Assembly: GCF_004785795.1 (NCBI RefSeq)
Contig: NZ_SRRO01000001.1
Span: 620,001-684,000 of the forward strand
DNA length: 64,000 nt
From: Nocardioides eburneiflavus
Lineage (GTDB): Bacteria > Actinomycetota > Actinomycetes > Propionibacteriales > Nocardioidaceae
Direction: 5' to 3'
The notes below the pieces were generated by a model. That model did no database searches, was not told the DNA's origin, and saw only the letters and a program-made list of their open reading frames with translations. Shown piece by piece: positions 24,552 through 34,482 of the stretch (its first letter is position 1; every line of letters starts with the position of its first letter). Both the position numbers and the translations under genes were made by a program.

Positions 24552-25009
24552 CTCCGGGCCACCTGTCGCGGCACCAGCACCAGCAGCACGACCAGGACGA
24601 GCACCGCGGCGACCCCCATCGCCGCTGCCCACGTGCGGTCGTACACCACGTCGACGACCAGGAAGAGGATGCCGCCCAGCAGGACGGCGATGAGCACCAG
24701 CGCCAGCACGGTCAGGCGGTGGCCCGCCCGGACGAGCTCGGGCTTGGAGTCCTCCTGGAACACGCGGCGGTGGATCGCCACCGGCGCGAGCATGACCGCC
24801 ACGGTGCCGAGCGCCAGCGCGAGCAGCCCGACGTACCACCCACGCTGGAAGGCGTCGAGGGCCTCGAAGCGGGACTGGAACGGCAGCGTCGCCAGGAAGC
24901 CGGCCAGGAGCTGCACGCCGGTCTGGCTGACCCGGAGCTCCTGCAGCAGCTCGTTCCAGTTGCGGTCCGCCCGCTCCTGGGGCGTCTCGTCGCGCGCTCG
25001 TGCAGCCAC
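24548..25009 (-). CDS. DUF6328 family membrane protein
   Basis: 153 residues from GTG at 25009 (MAARARDETPQERADRNWNELLQELRV); longer frames upstream have no ribosome site. After the conserved polar N-terminus RNWNELLQELRVSQTGVQLL come four hydrophobic helices (LLAGFLATLPF; WYVGLLALALGTVAVMLAPVAI; LTVLALVLIAVLLGGILFLV; AMGVAAVLVLVVLLVLV). This is the standard DUF6328 actinobacterial layout. No known function; plasma membrane. Confidence 0.85.
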   Translation of the reverse strand: MAARARDETPQERADRNWNELLQELRVSQTGVQLLAGFLATLPFQSRFEALDAFQRGWYVGLLALALGTVAVMLAPVAIHRRVFQEDSKPELVRAGHRLTVLALVLIAVLLGGILFLVVDVVYDRTWAAAMGVAAVLVLVVLLVLVPRQVARS

Positions 25010-25094
25010 GTCCGGGACGCTACTCGGAACCGTCGGCGCGCCCACCCCCTGACGGGTGAGCAGCCCACGCCCGCGGCGGTGGCACCGTGGGGGG

Positions 25095-25376
25095 ATGGCC
25101 GAGAAGAAGACGAAGAAGGACCCGGGGCCGTCGGTGAAGGACCCCGAGGTGTACGAGGCGCTGCGCGACGACGGGGCCAGCAAGGAGAAGGCGGCACGGA
25201 TCGCCAACGCCTCCGCCGCACAGGGCAGGTCGGAGGTCGGCGAGCGTGGCGGCGAGGCGGCCGACTACGAGGACCGCACGGTCGAGGAGCTGCGCAAGCG
25301 TGCCGCGGAGCTCGACATCGACGGCCGGTCGTCGATGTCGAAGGCCGAGCTGATCGACGCGCTCCGCAACCACTGA
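25095..25376 (+). CDS. Small Rho-N/SAP-like domain protein (DUF7218 type)
   Basis: 93 residues. A Lys-rich N-terminus (MAEKKTKKDPGPSVKDPEVYEALRDDG) leads to KEKAARIANA and then the Rho-termination-factor N-terminal-like helix pair TVEELRKRAAELDIDGRSSMSKAELIDALRNH at the C-terminus. That motif binds nucleic acid in many small actinobacterial proteins. Likely cytosolic and nucleoid or RNA associated, possibly stress-induced, as it sits next to CsbD. Confidence 0.85.
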   Translation: MAEKKTKKDPGPSVKDPEVYEALRDDGASKEKAARIANASAAQGRSEVGERGGEAADYEDRTVEELRKRAAELDIDGRSSMSKAELIDALRNH

Positions 25377-25553
25377 GCCCCGCCTCCGCCGCGGCCCGTC
25401 GGTCTCGAGCGGCCGGCGTCCCCCAGGCCCACGGTCGATCGGCTCCTGAGGGCCCTGGGTCCACCCGCTCGGGTGTCCTCCACCCACCCGTCGCGTGGCA
25501 GGTTGGAGAACGGGCCACCCGGTCCGCACCGACCTCACACAGGAGGAACGACG

Positions 25554-25727
25554 ATGGGTCTGGACGACAAGTTCGACAACAAGGCCGACGAGATGAAGGG
25601 CAAGGCGAAGGAGGCCACCGGCAAGGCCACCGACGACGAGCAGCTCGAGGCGGAGGGCAAGACCGACCAGGCCGGCGCCAACCTCAAGCAGGCCGGTGAG
25701 AAGGTCAAGGACGCCTTCAAGGGCTGA
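25554..25727 (+). CDS. CsbD family stress protein
   Basis: 57 residues, ATG with a perfect AGGAGG 7 nt upstream. The sequence MGLDDKFDNKADEMKGKAKEATGK is the CsbD signature: amphipathic, Lys/Glu/Asp/Gly-rich, repeated K-A-K-E-A and AEGKTDQ blocks. CsbD proteins are general-stress proteins of unknown mechanism. Confidence 0.93.
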   Translation: MGLDDKFDNKADEMKGKAKEATGKATDDEQLEAEGKTDQAGANLKQAGEKVKDAFKG

Positions 25728-25790
25728 GCCACCTTCTCCCGCCCACCCTCGCCGGCGCATGCCGTCGCCGGCGAGGGGTACGGGCAACGC

Positions 25791-25937
25791 ATGACGCACA
25801 GCCATGACCCCCTGCACGAGCCGGACGACATCGACCCGACCGACCAGAGCGGCCGTCCGGTGATGGTGACGGGCGCAGTCATCGGCATCATCCTGGCGCT
25901 CGCGCTCCTGGCAGCCGTCTACTTCTACGTCCGCTGA
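25791..25937 (+). CDS. Very small single-pass membrane protein
   Basis: 48 residues. An acidic soluble N-terminus with a His-rich start (MTHSHDPLHEPDDIDPTD) is followed by one transmembrane helix, TGAVIGIILALALLAAVYFYV, and a single Arg. GCGAGGGG lies upstream. It is 63 bp downstream of csbD on the same strand and probably co-transcribed. Small, but coding looks convincing from the helix and GC3 bias. Confidence 0.65.
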   Translation: MTHSHDPLHEPDDIDPTDQSGRPVMVTGAVIGIILALALLAAVYFYVR

Positions 25938-26000
25938 CCGCCGCGCCCCCGCGGCCCGTCCTCGACGGGGGTGTCGGTCCGCGCTCATAGGGTGGGCGCC

Positions 26001-29000
26001 GTGAGCCTCCACCTGCACACCGCCGAGCGCACCGACGCGCTCGCCGACGGCCTGGCGGACCTGCTCGTGACACCGCTGCGCGACCCGTTCGCCCGCGAGG
26101 TCGTCGTCGTGCCCGCCCGTGGCGTGGAGCGCTGGCTCACGCAGCGGCTCTCCCACCGCCTCGGCGTCGGGCCCCGCGCCGGGGACGGCGTGTGCGCCGG
26201 TGTCGACTTCGTGACACCCCACTCGCTGGTCTCGATGCTGCTCGACCGCGACGCCGAGGACCCGTGGAGCCCGGACCGCCTGGCGTGGCCGCTCCTCGCG
26301 GTGATCGACGACGTGATGGGCACCGCCGGCTTCGAGGACCTCACCCGCCACCTCGGCGGCGGCGACCCCGGCGACGACCGCTCGGCCCGCCGCTACGCCG
26401 TCGCGCGGCGCCTGGCCGGGCTCTTCTCCTCCTACGCCGTCCAGCGTCCGGCCCTGCTCACCGACTGGCGCGAGGGGCGTGACACCGACGGCGCCGGCGC
26501 CGGCCTCGACCCCGACCTGGTGTGGCAGGCCGGGCTGTGGCGGCGCCTGCTGGACGAGGTGCCCGCCCCACCACCCGACGTCCGTCACGCGCAGACGGTC
26601 GACCGGCTGCGCGGCGGCGGTGACGACCTCGACCTGCCCCCACGCCTGTCGCTGTTCGGCCACACGCGGCTGCCGGAGACCGAGGTGTCGCTCCTCACCG
26701 CGCTGGGCGCGCTCCGCGACGTGCACCTGTGGCTGCCGCAGGCCTCCAGCGCACTGTGGACGGCTCTCGCGCCGGCTGCGCGCGAGGGGCAGGTGCCGCG
26801 GTCCCGCGACACCTCCGCCGACGTGGTCGGCCACCCGCTGCTCGGCTCGCTCGGTCGTGACTCGCGGGAGCTGCGCCGGACCCTCGGCGACCTGCCCACC
26901 GAGTCCACCGGCCGGGTCCCGGCGTCCCCCGGGACGCTGCTCGGCCTGCTCCAGCACGACCTCCGCGCCAACCACGCACCCGACGCCGGTGAGCGCGCCG
27001 CCCGCGGGGAGCCCGACGCCCGCGACGACTCGGTCCAGGTGCACGCCTGCCACGGCGCTGCACGGCAGGTCGACGTGCTTCGCGAGGTGCTGGTCGGGCT
27101 GCTGGAGGACGACGCGTCGCTCGAGCCGCGCGACATCCTCGTGATGGTGCCCGACATCGAGACGTACGCCCCGCTGATCTCGGCGTCCTTCGGCATGGCC
27201 GAGGTCCCGGGTGACGGCGCCGGGCACCCCGGCCACCAGCTGCGCGTACGCCTCGCGGATCGTTCCCTCGCCGCGACCAACCCGCTGCTCGCGCTCGCCG
27301 CCCAGCTCGTCGAGCTCGTGCGGGGCCGGATGACGGCCAGCCAGGTGCTCGACGTCGCCGGCGCCGACCCGGTGCGGGCTCGGTTCGGCCTCGGCGACGA
27401 GGAGCTCGAGCGGATCACCCACTGGGTCGACGTGAGCGGGGTGCGGTGGGGCTACGACGCCGACCAGCGCGGCACCTTCGGGCTCGGCGGCCTCGACGCC
27501 AACACGTGGGTCACCGGCATGCGTCGGGTCCTGCTGGGCGCGGCCATGTCCGGCCTGGACCACCGCCATGTGTCCGGCACGGTTCCCGTCGACGACGTGA
27601 GCGACGGCGATCTCGACCTCGTCGGGCGCTTCGCCGAGCTCGTCGAGCGCATCCATGCCTTCGTCGAGTCCGCCGAGCGCGCGCGGACCGTGACCGACTG
27701 GACCACCGCCCTCTCCGACGCCGTGCACCGGCTGACGTCGACGTCGCTGCCCGAGGTCTGGCAGGTCGCCCAGTTCGACCGCGAGGTGGCGCGGATCGCC
27801 GCCGGCGCCGGGGAGTCCGGCACGCTGCTGCGCCAGGCCGACGTACGCGCCCTCCTCCAGCAGCGGCTACGCGGCCGGCCCACCCGCGCCAACTTCCGCA
27901 CCGGCACGCTCACGGTCTGCACGATGGTGCCGATGCGGTCGGTGCCGCACCGCGTCGTGTGCCTGGTGGGCCTCGACGACGGCGTGTTCCCGCGGGTGTC
28001 CACCGTCGACGGCGACGACGTGCTGGCCCGTCGACCCCGCACCGGCGAGCGCGACCTGCGTGCCGAGGACCGGCAGCTGTTCCTCGACGCGATCGCCGCG
28101 GCCACCGACAAGCTCGTGATCACCTACACCGGCCGGGGCGAGCACACCGGTGCCGAGCGCCCGCCGGCCGTGCCGCTGGGTGAGCTGCTCGACGCGCTCG
28201 ACCGCACGCTCGCCGCGCCGGTGCGCGACCACGTGCTGACCCACCACCCGCTGCAGCCGTTCGACGAGGCCAACTTCGTCGTCGGCGCCCTCCGCACCTC
28301 CGAGCCGTTCACCTTCGACCGCCTCGCGCTGGCCGGCGCGAGCGCGGCACGCGGTCACCGGGAGCCGGTGACGGTGCTCGTCCCGACGCCGCTGCCGGCT
28401 CCCGACCCGGCACCGCAGGACGTCTCGCTCGCCGACCTCCAGGACTTCTTCGCCCACCCGGTGCGCGGCTTCTTCCGGCGGCTGCGCATCGCACGCCCCT
28501 ACGACGCCGACGAGGTCAAGGACGCGATCCCGATCAGTCTCGACGGGCTGGAGAAGTGGGCGATCGGCGACCGCATCGTCGGCAACGTGATGTCCGGGGC
28601 CAACCCGCAGGACGCCATGCTGGTCGAGCAGCTCAGCGGGTCGCTGCCACCCGCGGCCCTCGGCGTCGGCGTGCTGCGCGACATCGTCGGCAACGTCAAG
28701 CCACTGGTCGAGGCGGCCCAGGCGCTGCGCAGCGGACCGCCGCGCACACTCGACGTCGACATCGACCTCGGCGGCGGCCGCCGGCTCTCCGGCACCGTCG
28801 GCGACGTGTGGGGCAACCGCGCGGTCGCCGTGTCGTTCTCCAACCTCGGCGCCAAGCACCGGCTCGCCTCCTGGATCAACGCCCTCGCCCTGGGCGCGGG
28901 CCTGCCCGACGAGAACTGGACCGTGCACACCATCGGCAAGCACCGCTCCGGCGGGCAGGCGCAGCAGATCGGCCCCCTCGCCCAGCACGAGGCCGAGCAG

Positions 29001-29357
29001 TGGCTGCGCGACCTGGTCGCCCTCTACGACGCGGGCCGCTGCGAGCCGCTGCCGCTCCCGGTCAAGGCTTCCCTGGCGTGGGCCGAGGAGTCGCGACGCG
29101 TACGGGCGGGCAGCGACGGCGACCCCGACGTCAGGGCGCGCGGGGAGTGGGAGACCCCACGCTTCAACGACTCGGGGTTCCCCAAGGAGGACGCCGACGT
29201 GTGGCACGTGCGCGCCTTCGGCCACGCCGCCGACTACGACCTCCTCGCCTGCGACGTGCGGCCCGGCGAGGACGGGCCGCACCGCCTCGGCCACTTCGCC
29301 TGGCGGCTCTGGGCGCCCCTCATCGACGGCGGCCACGAGACGATCAGGGGCCTGTGA
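26001..29357 (+). CDS. recC: Exodeoxyribonuclease V gamma subunit
   Basis: 1118 residues from GTG at 26001. RecC holds RecB and RecD together and scans for Chi during double-strand-break repair. The N-terminus (LHLHTAERTDALADGLADLLV...DPFAREVVVVPARGVERWL) and the block QVHACHGAARQVDVLREVLVGLL...DILVMVPDIETYAPLI are characteristic of RecC. Its SF1-like domains have lost the Walker residues. Length matches E. coli RecC (1122). It is the first gene of the recC-recB-recD operon and overlaps recB by 1 nt (TGATG), so the subunits are translationally coupled. Confidence 0.96.
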   Translation: MSLHLHTAERTDALADGLADLLVTPLRDPFAREVVVVPARGVERWLTQRLSHRLGVGPRAGDGVCAGVDFVTPHSLVSMLLDRDAEDPWSPDRLAWPLLAVIDDVMGTAGFEDLTRHLGGGDPGDDRSARRYAVARRLAGLFSSYAVQRPALLTDWREGRDTDGAGAGLDPDLVWQAGLWRRLLDEVPAPPPDVRHAQTVDRLRGGGDDLDLPPRLSLFGHTRLPETEVSLLTALGALRDVHLWLPQASSALWTALAPAAREGQVPRSRDTSADVVGHPLLGSLGRDSRELRRTLGDLPTESTGRVPASPGTLLGLLQHDLRANHAPDAGERAARGEPDARDDSVQVHACHGAARQVDVLREVLVGLLEDDASLEPRDILVMVPDIETYAPLISASFGMAEVPGDGAGHPGHQLRVRLADRSLAATNPLLALAAQLVELVRGRMTASQVLDVAGADPVRARFGLGDEELERITHWVDVSGVRWGYDADQRGTFGLGGLDANTWVTGMRRVLLGAAMSGLDHRHVSGTVPVDDVSDGDLDLVGRFAELVERIHAFVESAERARTVTDWTTALSDAVHRLTSTSLPEVWQVAQFDREVARIAAGAGESGTLLRQADVRALLQQRLRGRPTRANFRTGTLTVCTMVPMRSVPHRVVCLVGLDDGVFPRVSTVDGDDVLARRPRTGERDLRAEDRQLFLDAIAAATDKLVITYTGRGEHTGAERPPAVPLGELLDALDRTLAAPVRDHVLTHHPLQPFDEANFVVGALRTSEPFTFDRLALAGASAARGHREPVTVLVPTPLPAPDPAPQDVSLADLQDFFAHPVRGFFRRLRIARPYDADEVKDAIPISLDGLEKWAIGDRIVGNVMSGANPQDAMLVEQLSGSLPPAALGVGVLRDIVGNVKPLVEAAQALRSGPPRTLDVDIDLGGGRRLSGTVGDVWGNRAVAVSFSNLGAKHRLASWINALALGAGLPDENWTVHTIGKHRSGGQAQQIGPLAQHEAEQWLRDLVALYDAGRCEPLPLPVKASLAWAEESRRVRAGSDGDPDVRARGEWETPRFNDSGFPKEDADVWHVRAFGHAADYDLLACDVRPGEDGPHRLGHFAWRLWAPLIDGGHETIRGL

Positions 29358-32300
29358 TGGACACCTTCGACATCGACGTCGACCTGAACCCCGGCACCAC
29401 GCTGCTCGAGGCCAGCGCCGGCACCGGCAAGACCTGGACCATCGCGGCCCTCGTCGCCAAGCAGGTCGCGTCCGGCGAGGTGCGCCTCGACGAGATGCTC
29501 GTCGTCACCTTCACCCGCGCCGCGAGCCAGGAGCTGCGCGAGCGCGTACGCCGCCAGCTCGACGAGGCGGTCCAGCTGCTGGCCGACCCGGGGCTCCGCG
29601 ACCCCGCCAACCGGCTGCACGACTGGCTGCTCGACGCGGCCGACGACGAGGTCGCACGACGCCTCGACCGGTTGACCGCCGCGCTCGTCTCGTTCGACGC
29701 CGCGACGATCGCGACCATCCACCAGTTCTGCCAGCTCGTGCTGCGCAGCCTCGGGGTCGCGGGCGACACCGATGCCTCCGCCACCCTCGTCGAGGACCTC
29801 GAGCAGCTGACCACCGAGGTCGTCGACGACCTCTACCTCGCGCGGTTCGGGCAGGACGAGAAGCCGCCCTGGACGCGTGCCGCGGCGCTCGAGCTGGCGC
29901 GTACGGTCGTCGGGGACCCGCGCGCCGTCGTGGAGCCTGCGGCTGCGGTCACGGCCGCACCGGACTCGCCCGCCGCGATGCGGGTGCAGTTCGCCTGCGC
30001 CGTGCTCGAGGAGGTCGAGCGCCGCAAGCGCCGCCTCGGGATCCTCAGCTACGACGACCTGCTGAGCCAGCTGGCCGACGCGCTCGAGCACGAGCGCGCC
30101 CCGGCCCGTCTCCGCATGCAGCACCGGTGGAAGTTCGTGCTGATCGACGAGTTCCAGGACACCGACCCGGTGCAGTGGCAGGTCTTCCGGCGGGCCTTCT
30201 CCGAGACCACCACGATGGTCCTGATCGGCGATCCCAAGCAGGCGATCTACGCCTTCCGCGGCGGCGACATCGTCACCTACCTCCAGGCCGCGGAGACCGC
30301 GACGACCGTCCAGACCCTCGGCGTCAACTGGCGCTCGGACGGACCGCTCCTCGACGCGGTGCACGCGGTGCTCCGGGGGGCGCGCCTCGGCGACGAGCGG
30401 ATCGTGGTCCACCCCGTCGATGCGCACCGCACGTCCTCCCGGCTGGAGGGGGCCGGCGCGCCCTTCCGGCTGCGGGTCGTGAGGCGGTCCGAGATCGGCA
30501 AGGGCCCGCGCTCGAAGCCGCCGGTGGCGCTGTGGCGCGACCACGTCATCGCCGACACCGCCCACGACATCAAGCGCCTCGTCGAGTCGCGCCCGACCTT
30601 CGACGACCGGGTCCTGCGACCGGGTGACATCGCGGTCCTCGCCGCCCGCCGCAACGAGCTCGAGGCCGTCCAGCACGCCCTCGCCCAGGTGGGGGTGCCG
30701 GCGGTGGTCAACGCCGGAGGATCCGTCTTCCACACCCCGGCCGCCGGCGAGTGGGTCGCCCTCCTGGAGGCGCTCGAGCAGCCCCACCGCGCCGACCGCG
30801 TACGTGCTGCCGCGCTCACCTCCTTCTTCGGCCACGACGCCGCGTCGCTCGACGCCGGCGGGGACGACCTGACCGACCGGCTGGCCGACCGGGTGCGGCA
30901 GCTGGCCGACGTCTTCACGCAGCGCGGCGTCGCCGCCGTCGTCGAGGTCGCCGCGGCCGAGGGCCTGACCGCACGCGTGCTGGCCCGGGTCGGTGGCGAG
31001 CGGACCCTGACCGACCTGCGCCACATCGGCGAGTCGCTGCTGCGGGTCTCGACCGAGGAGCGCCTGGGCCTGGTCGGCCTGCTCGCGTGGCTGCGCGAGC
31101 AGGTCGCCGACGACAAGCTCGAGGTCGCCTCCGAGCGCACCCGGCGCCTCGACTCCGACGCCGAAGCGGTCCAGCTGGTCACCATCCACGGCAGCAAGGG
31201 ACTCCAGTACCCCGTCGTGTACCTCCCGACCCTCTGGAACCGCTACACCGGTCGCGAGCCCGTCGTCCCGCTCTACCACGACGACGCGGGCCGGCGCTGC
31301 CGCGACGTCGGCGGGCCGAGCGCGTTCCGGCGCGAGGCCGTGGCCCGGCACTGGCGTGAGGACGCCGGCGAGTCGCTGCGGCTGCTCTACGTCGCGATGA
31401 CCCGCGCGCAGTCGCAGGTGGTCGCCTGGTACGCCGCAGCCGAGCGCAACACCCCCGACTCGCCGCTGCACCGGGTGCTGTTCGGCAGGCGGCCCGGCAT
31501 GGCTGCCGTGCCCGACAGCCAGGCGCTGGTCGACGAGGAGCGCCTGATGACGATCCTGGCCGCCTGGCAGGACGCCGGCGGCCCGAGCATCGAGCTCGCG
31601 CCGCTCGTGCCGCCCGACCCGACCCCGCTCCGACGCTCGACCGACGCCCTCGCCGTGCGCGAGTTCACCCGGTCGGTCGACACCGCCTGGCGCCGGACGT
31701 CCTACTCCTCCCTCTCCGCAGCCAGCGCGTCCCACGCCGCGGCGGCGCTCTCCGAGCCCGAGGACGTGCCCGACGAGGACTCCACCGTCTCGGCGGACGA
31801 CCTCGTCGACGCCGCGGCCGCGGCCGCACCCTCGCCGGCCGCGTCGGTGCCCTCGCCGATGGCCACGCTGCCGGTCGGGGCGACGTTCGGCTCGCTGGTG
31901 CACGCCGTGCTCGAGCACGCCGACCCCGCGGTCGAGGACTTCCGCGGCGAGCTGCTCCGCCTCATCGAGGAGCAGCTCGTGTGGTGGCCGGTCGCGCTCG
32001 ACCCGACGGAGCTCGCCGACGCGCTGGTCGCGGTGTGCAGCAGCCCGCTCGGGCCACTCGCCGCCGATCGCACGCTGCTGTCCCTGGGGCTGGCCGACCG
32101 GCTGCGCGAGCTCGACTTCGAGGTGCCGCTGGCGGGCGGCGACACCGGGACCCCGGCCGCCGACGTACGCCTCGGCGACCTCGCGCCGCTGCTGCGGCGC
32201 CACCTCCCCGAGGGCGACGCGGTGCGCGTCTACGCCGACGCCCTCGACGCCGACCCCGACCTGGCGGCACAGTCGCTGCGCGGCTACCTCACCGGGTCGA

Positions 32301-32698
32301 TCGACGTCGTGCTGCGCCTGGACGTGGACGGCGCGCAGCGGTTCCTCACCGTCGACTACAAGACCAACTGGCTGGGTCCGCTCGACCAGCCGCTGACCGC
32401 CCACGACTACCGGCCCGAGATGCTGGACGAGGCCATGGCCCACTCCGACTACCCGTTGCAGGCGCTGCTCTACACCGTGGTGCTGCACCGCTTCCTGCGG
32501 TGGCGGCTCCCGGCCTACGACCCGGCGACGCACCTCGGTGGCGTGCTCTACCTCTACCTGCGCGGCATGTGCGGGCCGCAGACGCCGGTCGTCGACGGCA
32601 TGCCATGCGGCGTCTTCTCGTGGCGCCCGCCCGTGGCCCTGGTCGAGGAGCTGTCCGACCTGCTCGACGGCGTACGCGAGCGGGTGACGGTGTCGTGA
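29357..32698 (+). CDS. recB: Exodeoxyribonuclease V beta subunit
   Basis: 1113 residues. UvrD-type 3'-5' helicase plus nuclease. Walker A is EASAGTGKTWTI, motif II DEFQDTDPVQW, then GDPKQAIYAFRGGD, GVNWRSDG, and TIHGSKGLQYPVVYLP. The nuclease domain at the C-terminus has GSLVHAVLEHAD, a SIDVVLR Asp and VDYKTNWLG (D-x-x-K), all required catalytic positions. An Ala/Pro/Asp-rich linker of about 60 residues (near 790-850) joins helicase and nuclease, longer than in enterobacteria. It overlaps recD by 4 bp. Confidence 0.97.
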   Translation: MDTFDIDVDLNPGTTLLEASAGTGKTWTIAALVAKQVASGEVRLDEMLVVTFTRAASQELRERVRRQLDEAVQLLADPGLRDPANRLHDWLLDAADDEVARRLDRLTAALVSFDAATIATIHQFCQLVLRSLGVAGDTDASATLVEDLEQLTTEVVDDLYLARFGQDEKPPWTRAAALELARTVVGDPRAVVEPAAAVTAAPDSPAAMRVQFACAVLEEVERRKRRLGILSYDDLLSQLADALEHERAPARLRMQHRWKFVLIDEFQDTDPVQWQVFRRAFSETTTMVLIGDPKQAIYAFRGGDIVTYLQAAETATTVQTLGVNWRSDGPLLDAVHAVLRGARLGDERIVVHPVDAHRTSSRLEGAGAPFRLRVVRRSEIGKGPRSKPPVALWRDHVIADTAHDIKRLVESRPTFDDRVLRPGDIAVLAARRNELEAVQHALAQVGVPAVVNAGGSVFHTPAAGEWVALLEALEQPHRADRVRAAALTSFFGHDAASLDAGGDDLTDRLADRVRQLADVFTQRGVAAVVEVAAAEGLTARVLARVGGERTLTDLRHIGESLLRVSTEERLGLVGLLAWLREQVADDKLEVASERTRRLDSDAEAVQLVTIHGSKGLQYPVVYLPTLWNRYTGREPVVPLYHDDAGRRCRDVGGPSAFRREAVARHWREDAGESLRLLYVAMTRAQSQVVAWYAAAERNTPDSPLHRVLFGRRPGMAAVPDSQALVDEERLMTILAAWQDAGGPSIELAPLVPPDPTPLRRSTDALAVREFTRSVDTAWRRTSYSSLSAASASHAAAALSEPEDVPDEDSTVSADDLVDAAAAAAPSPAASVPSPMATLPVGATFGSLVHAVLEHADPAVEDFRGELLRLIEEQLVWWPVALDPTELADALVAVCSSPLGPLAADRTLLSLGLADRLRELDFEVPLAGGDTGTPAADVRLGDLAPLLRRHLPEGDAVRVYADALDADPDLAAQSLRGYLTGSIDVVLRLDVDGAQRFLTVDYKTNWLGPLDQPLTAHDYRPEMLDEAMAHSDYPLQALLYTVVLHRFLRWRLPAYDPATHLGGVLYLYLRGMCGPQTPVVDGMPCGVFSWRPPVALVEELSDLLDGVRERVTVS

Positions 32699-34446
32699 GC
32701 GACCTCTTCGAGCCGGTCGACGCCCACGACCGCGACCTCGCCCTCGCGGCGACCGGCCTCCTCGCCACCTTCAACGCCGCGGGCGTCCTCACTGCCGCGG
32801 ACGTCCACATCGCGGCCGCCCTCGGCAGGCTGGTGGGCGAGCGCGACGAGGCAGTGCTCCTCGCAGTGGCGCTGGCCGTGCGCGCCGTACGCCACGGCTC
32901 GGTCTGCCTCGACCTGGCGGCGGTGCCCGGCTCGCTGCCCGACCTCGACCTCCCCTGGCCAGCCCCTACCGGCTGGGCGGGCGCCGTCTCGGGGAGCCCG
33001 CTGGTCGTCGCCGAGGTGGTGCACCTCGAGCACGGGCTGGTCTACCTCGACCGCTACCACGAGCAGGAGACGCAGGTCCTCGACGACCTGCGCAGCCGCG
33101 CCCTGGCGGCGCACGTGGTCGACCCCGACCTGCTGGACGAGTCCCTCGCCCGGGTCTTCCCGGGGGCCGAGGCCGACGAGCAGCGCGAGGCCTGCCGGCG
33201 TGCGGCCACCCGCGCCACGACCGTGGTCACCGGAGGTCCGGGCACGGGCAAGACCACCGCCGTGGCCGGGCTGCTGGCCGCGCTCGTCGAGCAGGCGGAG
33301 GCCTCCGGCGCGGTGCTGCGCGTCGCGCTCGCGGCCCCGACCGGCAAGGCCGCGGCGCGCCTCGAGCAGTCCGTCCGCGCCTCCGCCGCCCGGTTCGGCG
33401 ACGCCGACCGGGCCCGCCTGGCCGACGTGTCGGCGATGACCCTGCACCGGTTGCTGCGCCAGGACCCAGGCAACAGCACCCGCTTCCGCCACCACCGCGG
33501 CAACCGGCTCCCCCACGACCTCGTGGTCGTCGACGAGGCCTCGATGGTGTCGCTGACGATGATGGCGCGGCTGCTGGAGGCCGTACGCCCCGAGGCGCGG
33601 CTGGTGCTCGTGGGCGACCCCGACCAGCTCAGCTCGGTCGACGCCGGTGCGGTCCTCACCGACCTGGTCCGCGGCTACGAGCACCGCGCCGACAGCCCGG
33701 TCGCCGCACTCCGGACCGCCCACCGCTACGGCGCCGAGATCGGCCGGCTCGCCGAGGCGCTGCGGCTCGGCGACGCCGACGGAGCCCTCGACGCACTCAG
33801 GTCAGGTGGCGAGGCGGTCGAGTGGGTGGCCGACGGCGACCCCGCCGGCCCGATCCGGTCGGCCGTGCTGCCCCACGCCCTCGCCGTGCACGACGCCGCG
33901 GCAGCGGGCGACGCGGCGCGGGCGCTCGCCGCGCTGGACCGGCACCGCCTGCTCTGCGCGCACCGCGACGGTCCGTTCGGCGTACGCCACTGGAACCGTC
34001 GCATCGAGCAGTGGTTCACCGCCGAGACCGGCGTGCCCACGTTCGACGCGTCCTATCCCGGCCGCCCGATCCTGGTGTCGTCCAACGACTACTCCCTCGG
34101 CGTCTACAACGGCGACACCGGCGTCGTCGTCGCCGGCGCCTCGGGCCCGCGTGCCGCGATCGCCACCGGGGTGGGCTCGCTCGACCTCGCCCCCTCCCGC
34201 CTCGGCGACGTGGAGACGATGCACGCGATGACGATCCACAAGTCCCAGGGCAGCCAGGCCGACGAGGTCACCGTCCTGCTCCCCGACGAGGAGTCCCGCC
34301 TGCTGACGCGCGAGCTCTTCTACACCGCGGTGACACGCGCGCAGCGCAAGGTGCGCGTGATCGGCTCGGAGTCCGCGGTCCGCGCGGCCATCGCGCGGCA
34401 GGCGCTGCGCGCCAGCGGGCTGCGCGCCCGCCTGTCGGATGCCTGA
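32695..34446 (+). CDS. recD: Exodeoxyribonuclease V alpha subunit
   Basis: 583 residues from GTG at 32695 (GTGA overlap with recB). SF1B 5'-3' helicase: Walker A VVTGGPGTGKTTAVAGLL, Walker B VVVDEASMVSLTMM, LVLVGDPDQLSSVDAGAVL, and C-terminal AMTIHKSQGSQADEVTVLLP with FYTAVTRAQRKV. N-terminal RecB-interacting region complete. With recC and recB it makes a full RecBCD enzyme, which many actinobacteria lack or supplement with AdnAB. Confidence 0.97.
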   Translation: MSDLFEPVDAHDRDLALAATGLLATFNAAGVLTAADVHIAAALGRLVGERDEAVLLAVALAVRAVRHGSVCLDLAAVPGSLPDLDLPWPAPTGWAGAVSGSPLVVAEVVHLEHGLVYLDRYHEQETQVLDDLRSRALAAHVVDPDLLDESLARVFPGAEADEQREACRRAATRATTVVTGGPGTGKTTAVAGLLAALVEQAEASGAVLRVALAAPTGKAAARLEQSVRASAARFGDADRARLADVSAMTLHRLLRQDPGNSTRFRHHRGNRLPHDLVVVDEASMVSLTMMARLLEAVRPEARLVLVGDPDQLSSVDAGAVLTDLVRGYEHRADSPVAALRTAHRYGAEIGRLAEALRLGDADGALDALRSGGEAVEWVADGDPAGPIRSAVLPHALAVHDAAAAGDAARALAALDRHRLLCAHRDGPFGVRHWNRRIEQWFTAETGVPTFDASYPGRPILVSSNDYSLGVYNGDTGVVVAGASGPRAAIATGVGSLDLAPSRLGDVETMHAMTIHKSQGSQADEVTVLLPDEESRLLTRELFYTAVTRAQRKVRVIGSESAVRAAIARQALRASGLRARLSDA

Positions 34447-34482
34447 AACGTGCCCGACACGCGCGCCCGCTAGCCTCGTGGC

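Noticed and set aside
25020..32533. Very long open frames on the minus strand opposite recC and recB (about 900 and 1100 codons)
   Set aside because: They mirror the real genes. In GC-rich DNA the antisense frame lacks stops; their translation is Val/Gly/Ala/Arg-rich with no family pattern, while the plus strand encodes complete RecC and RecB.
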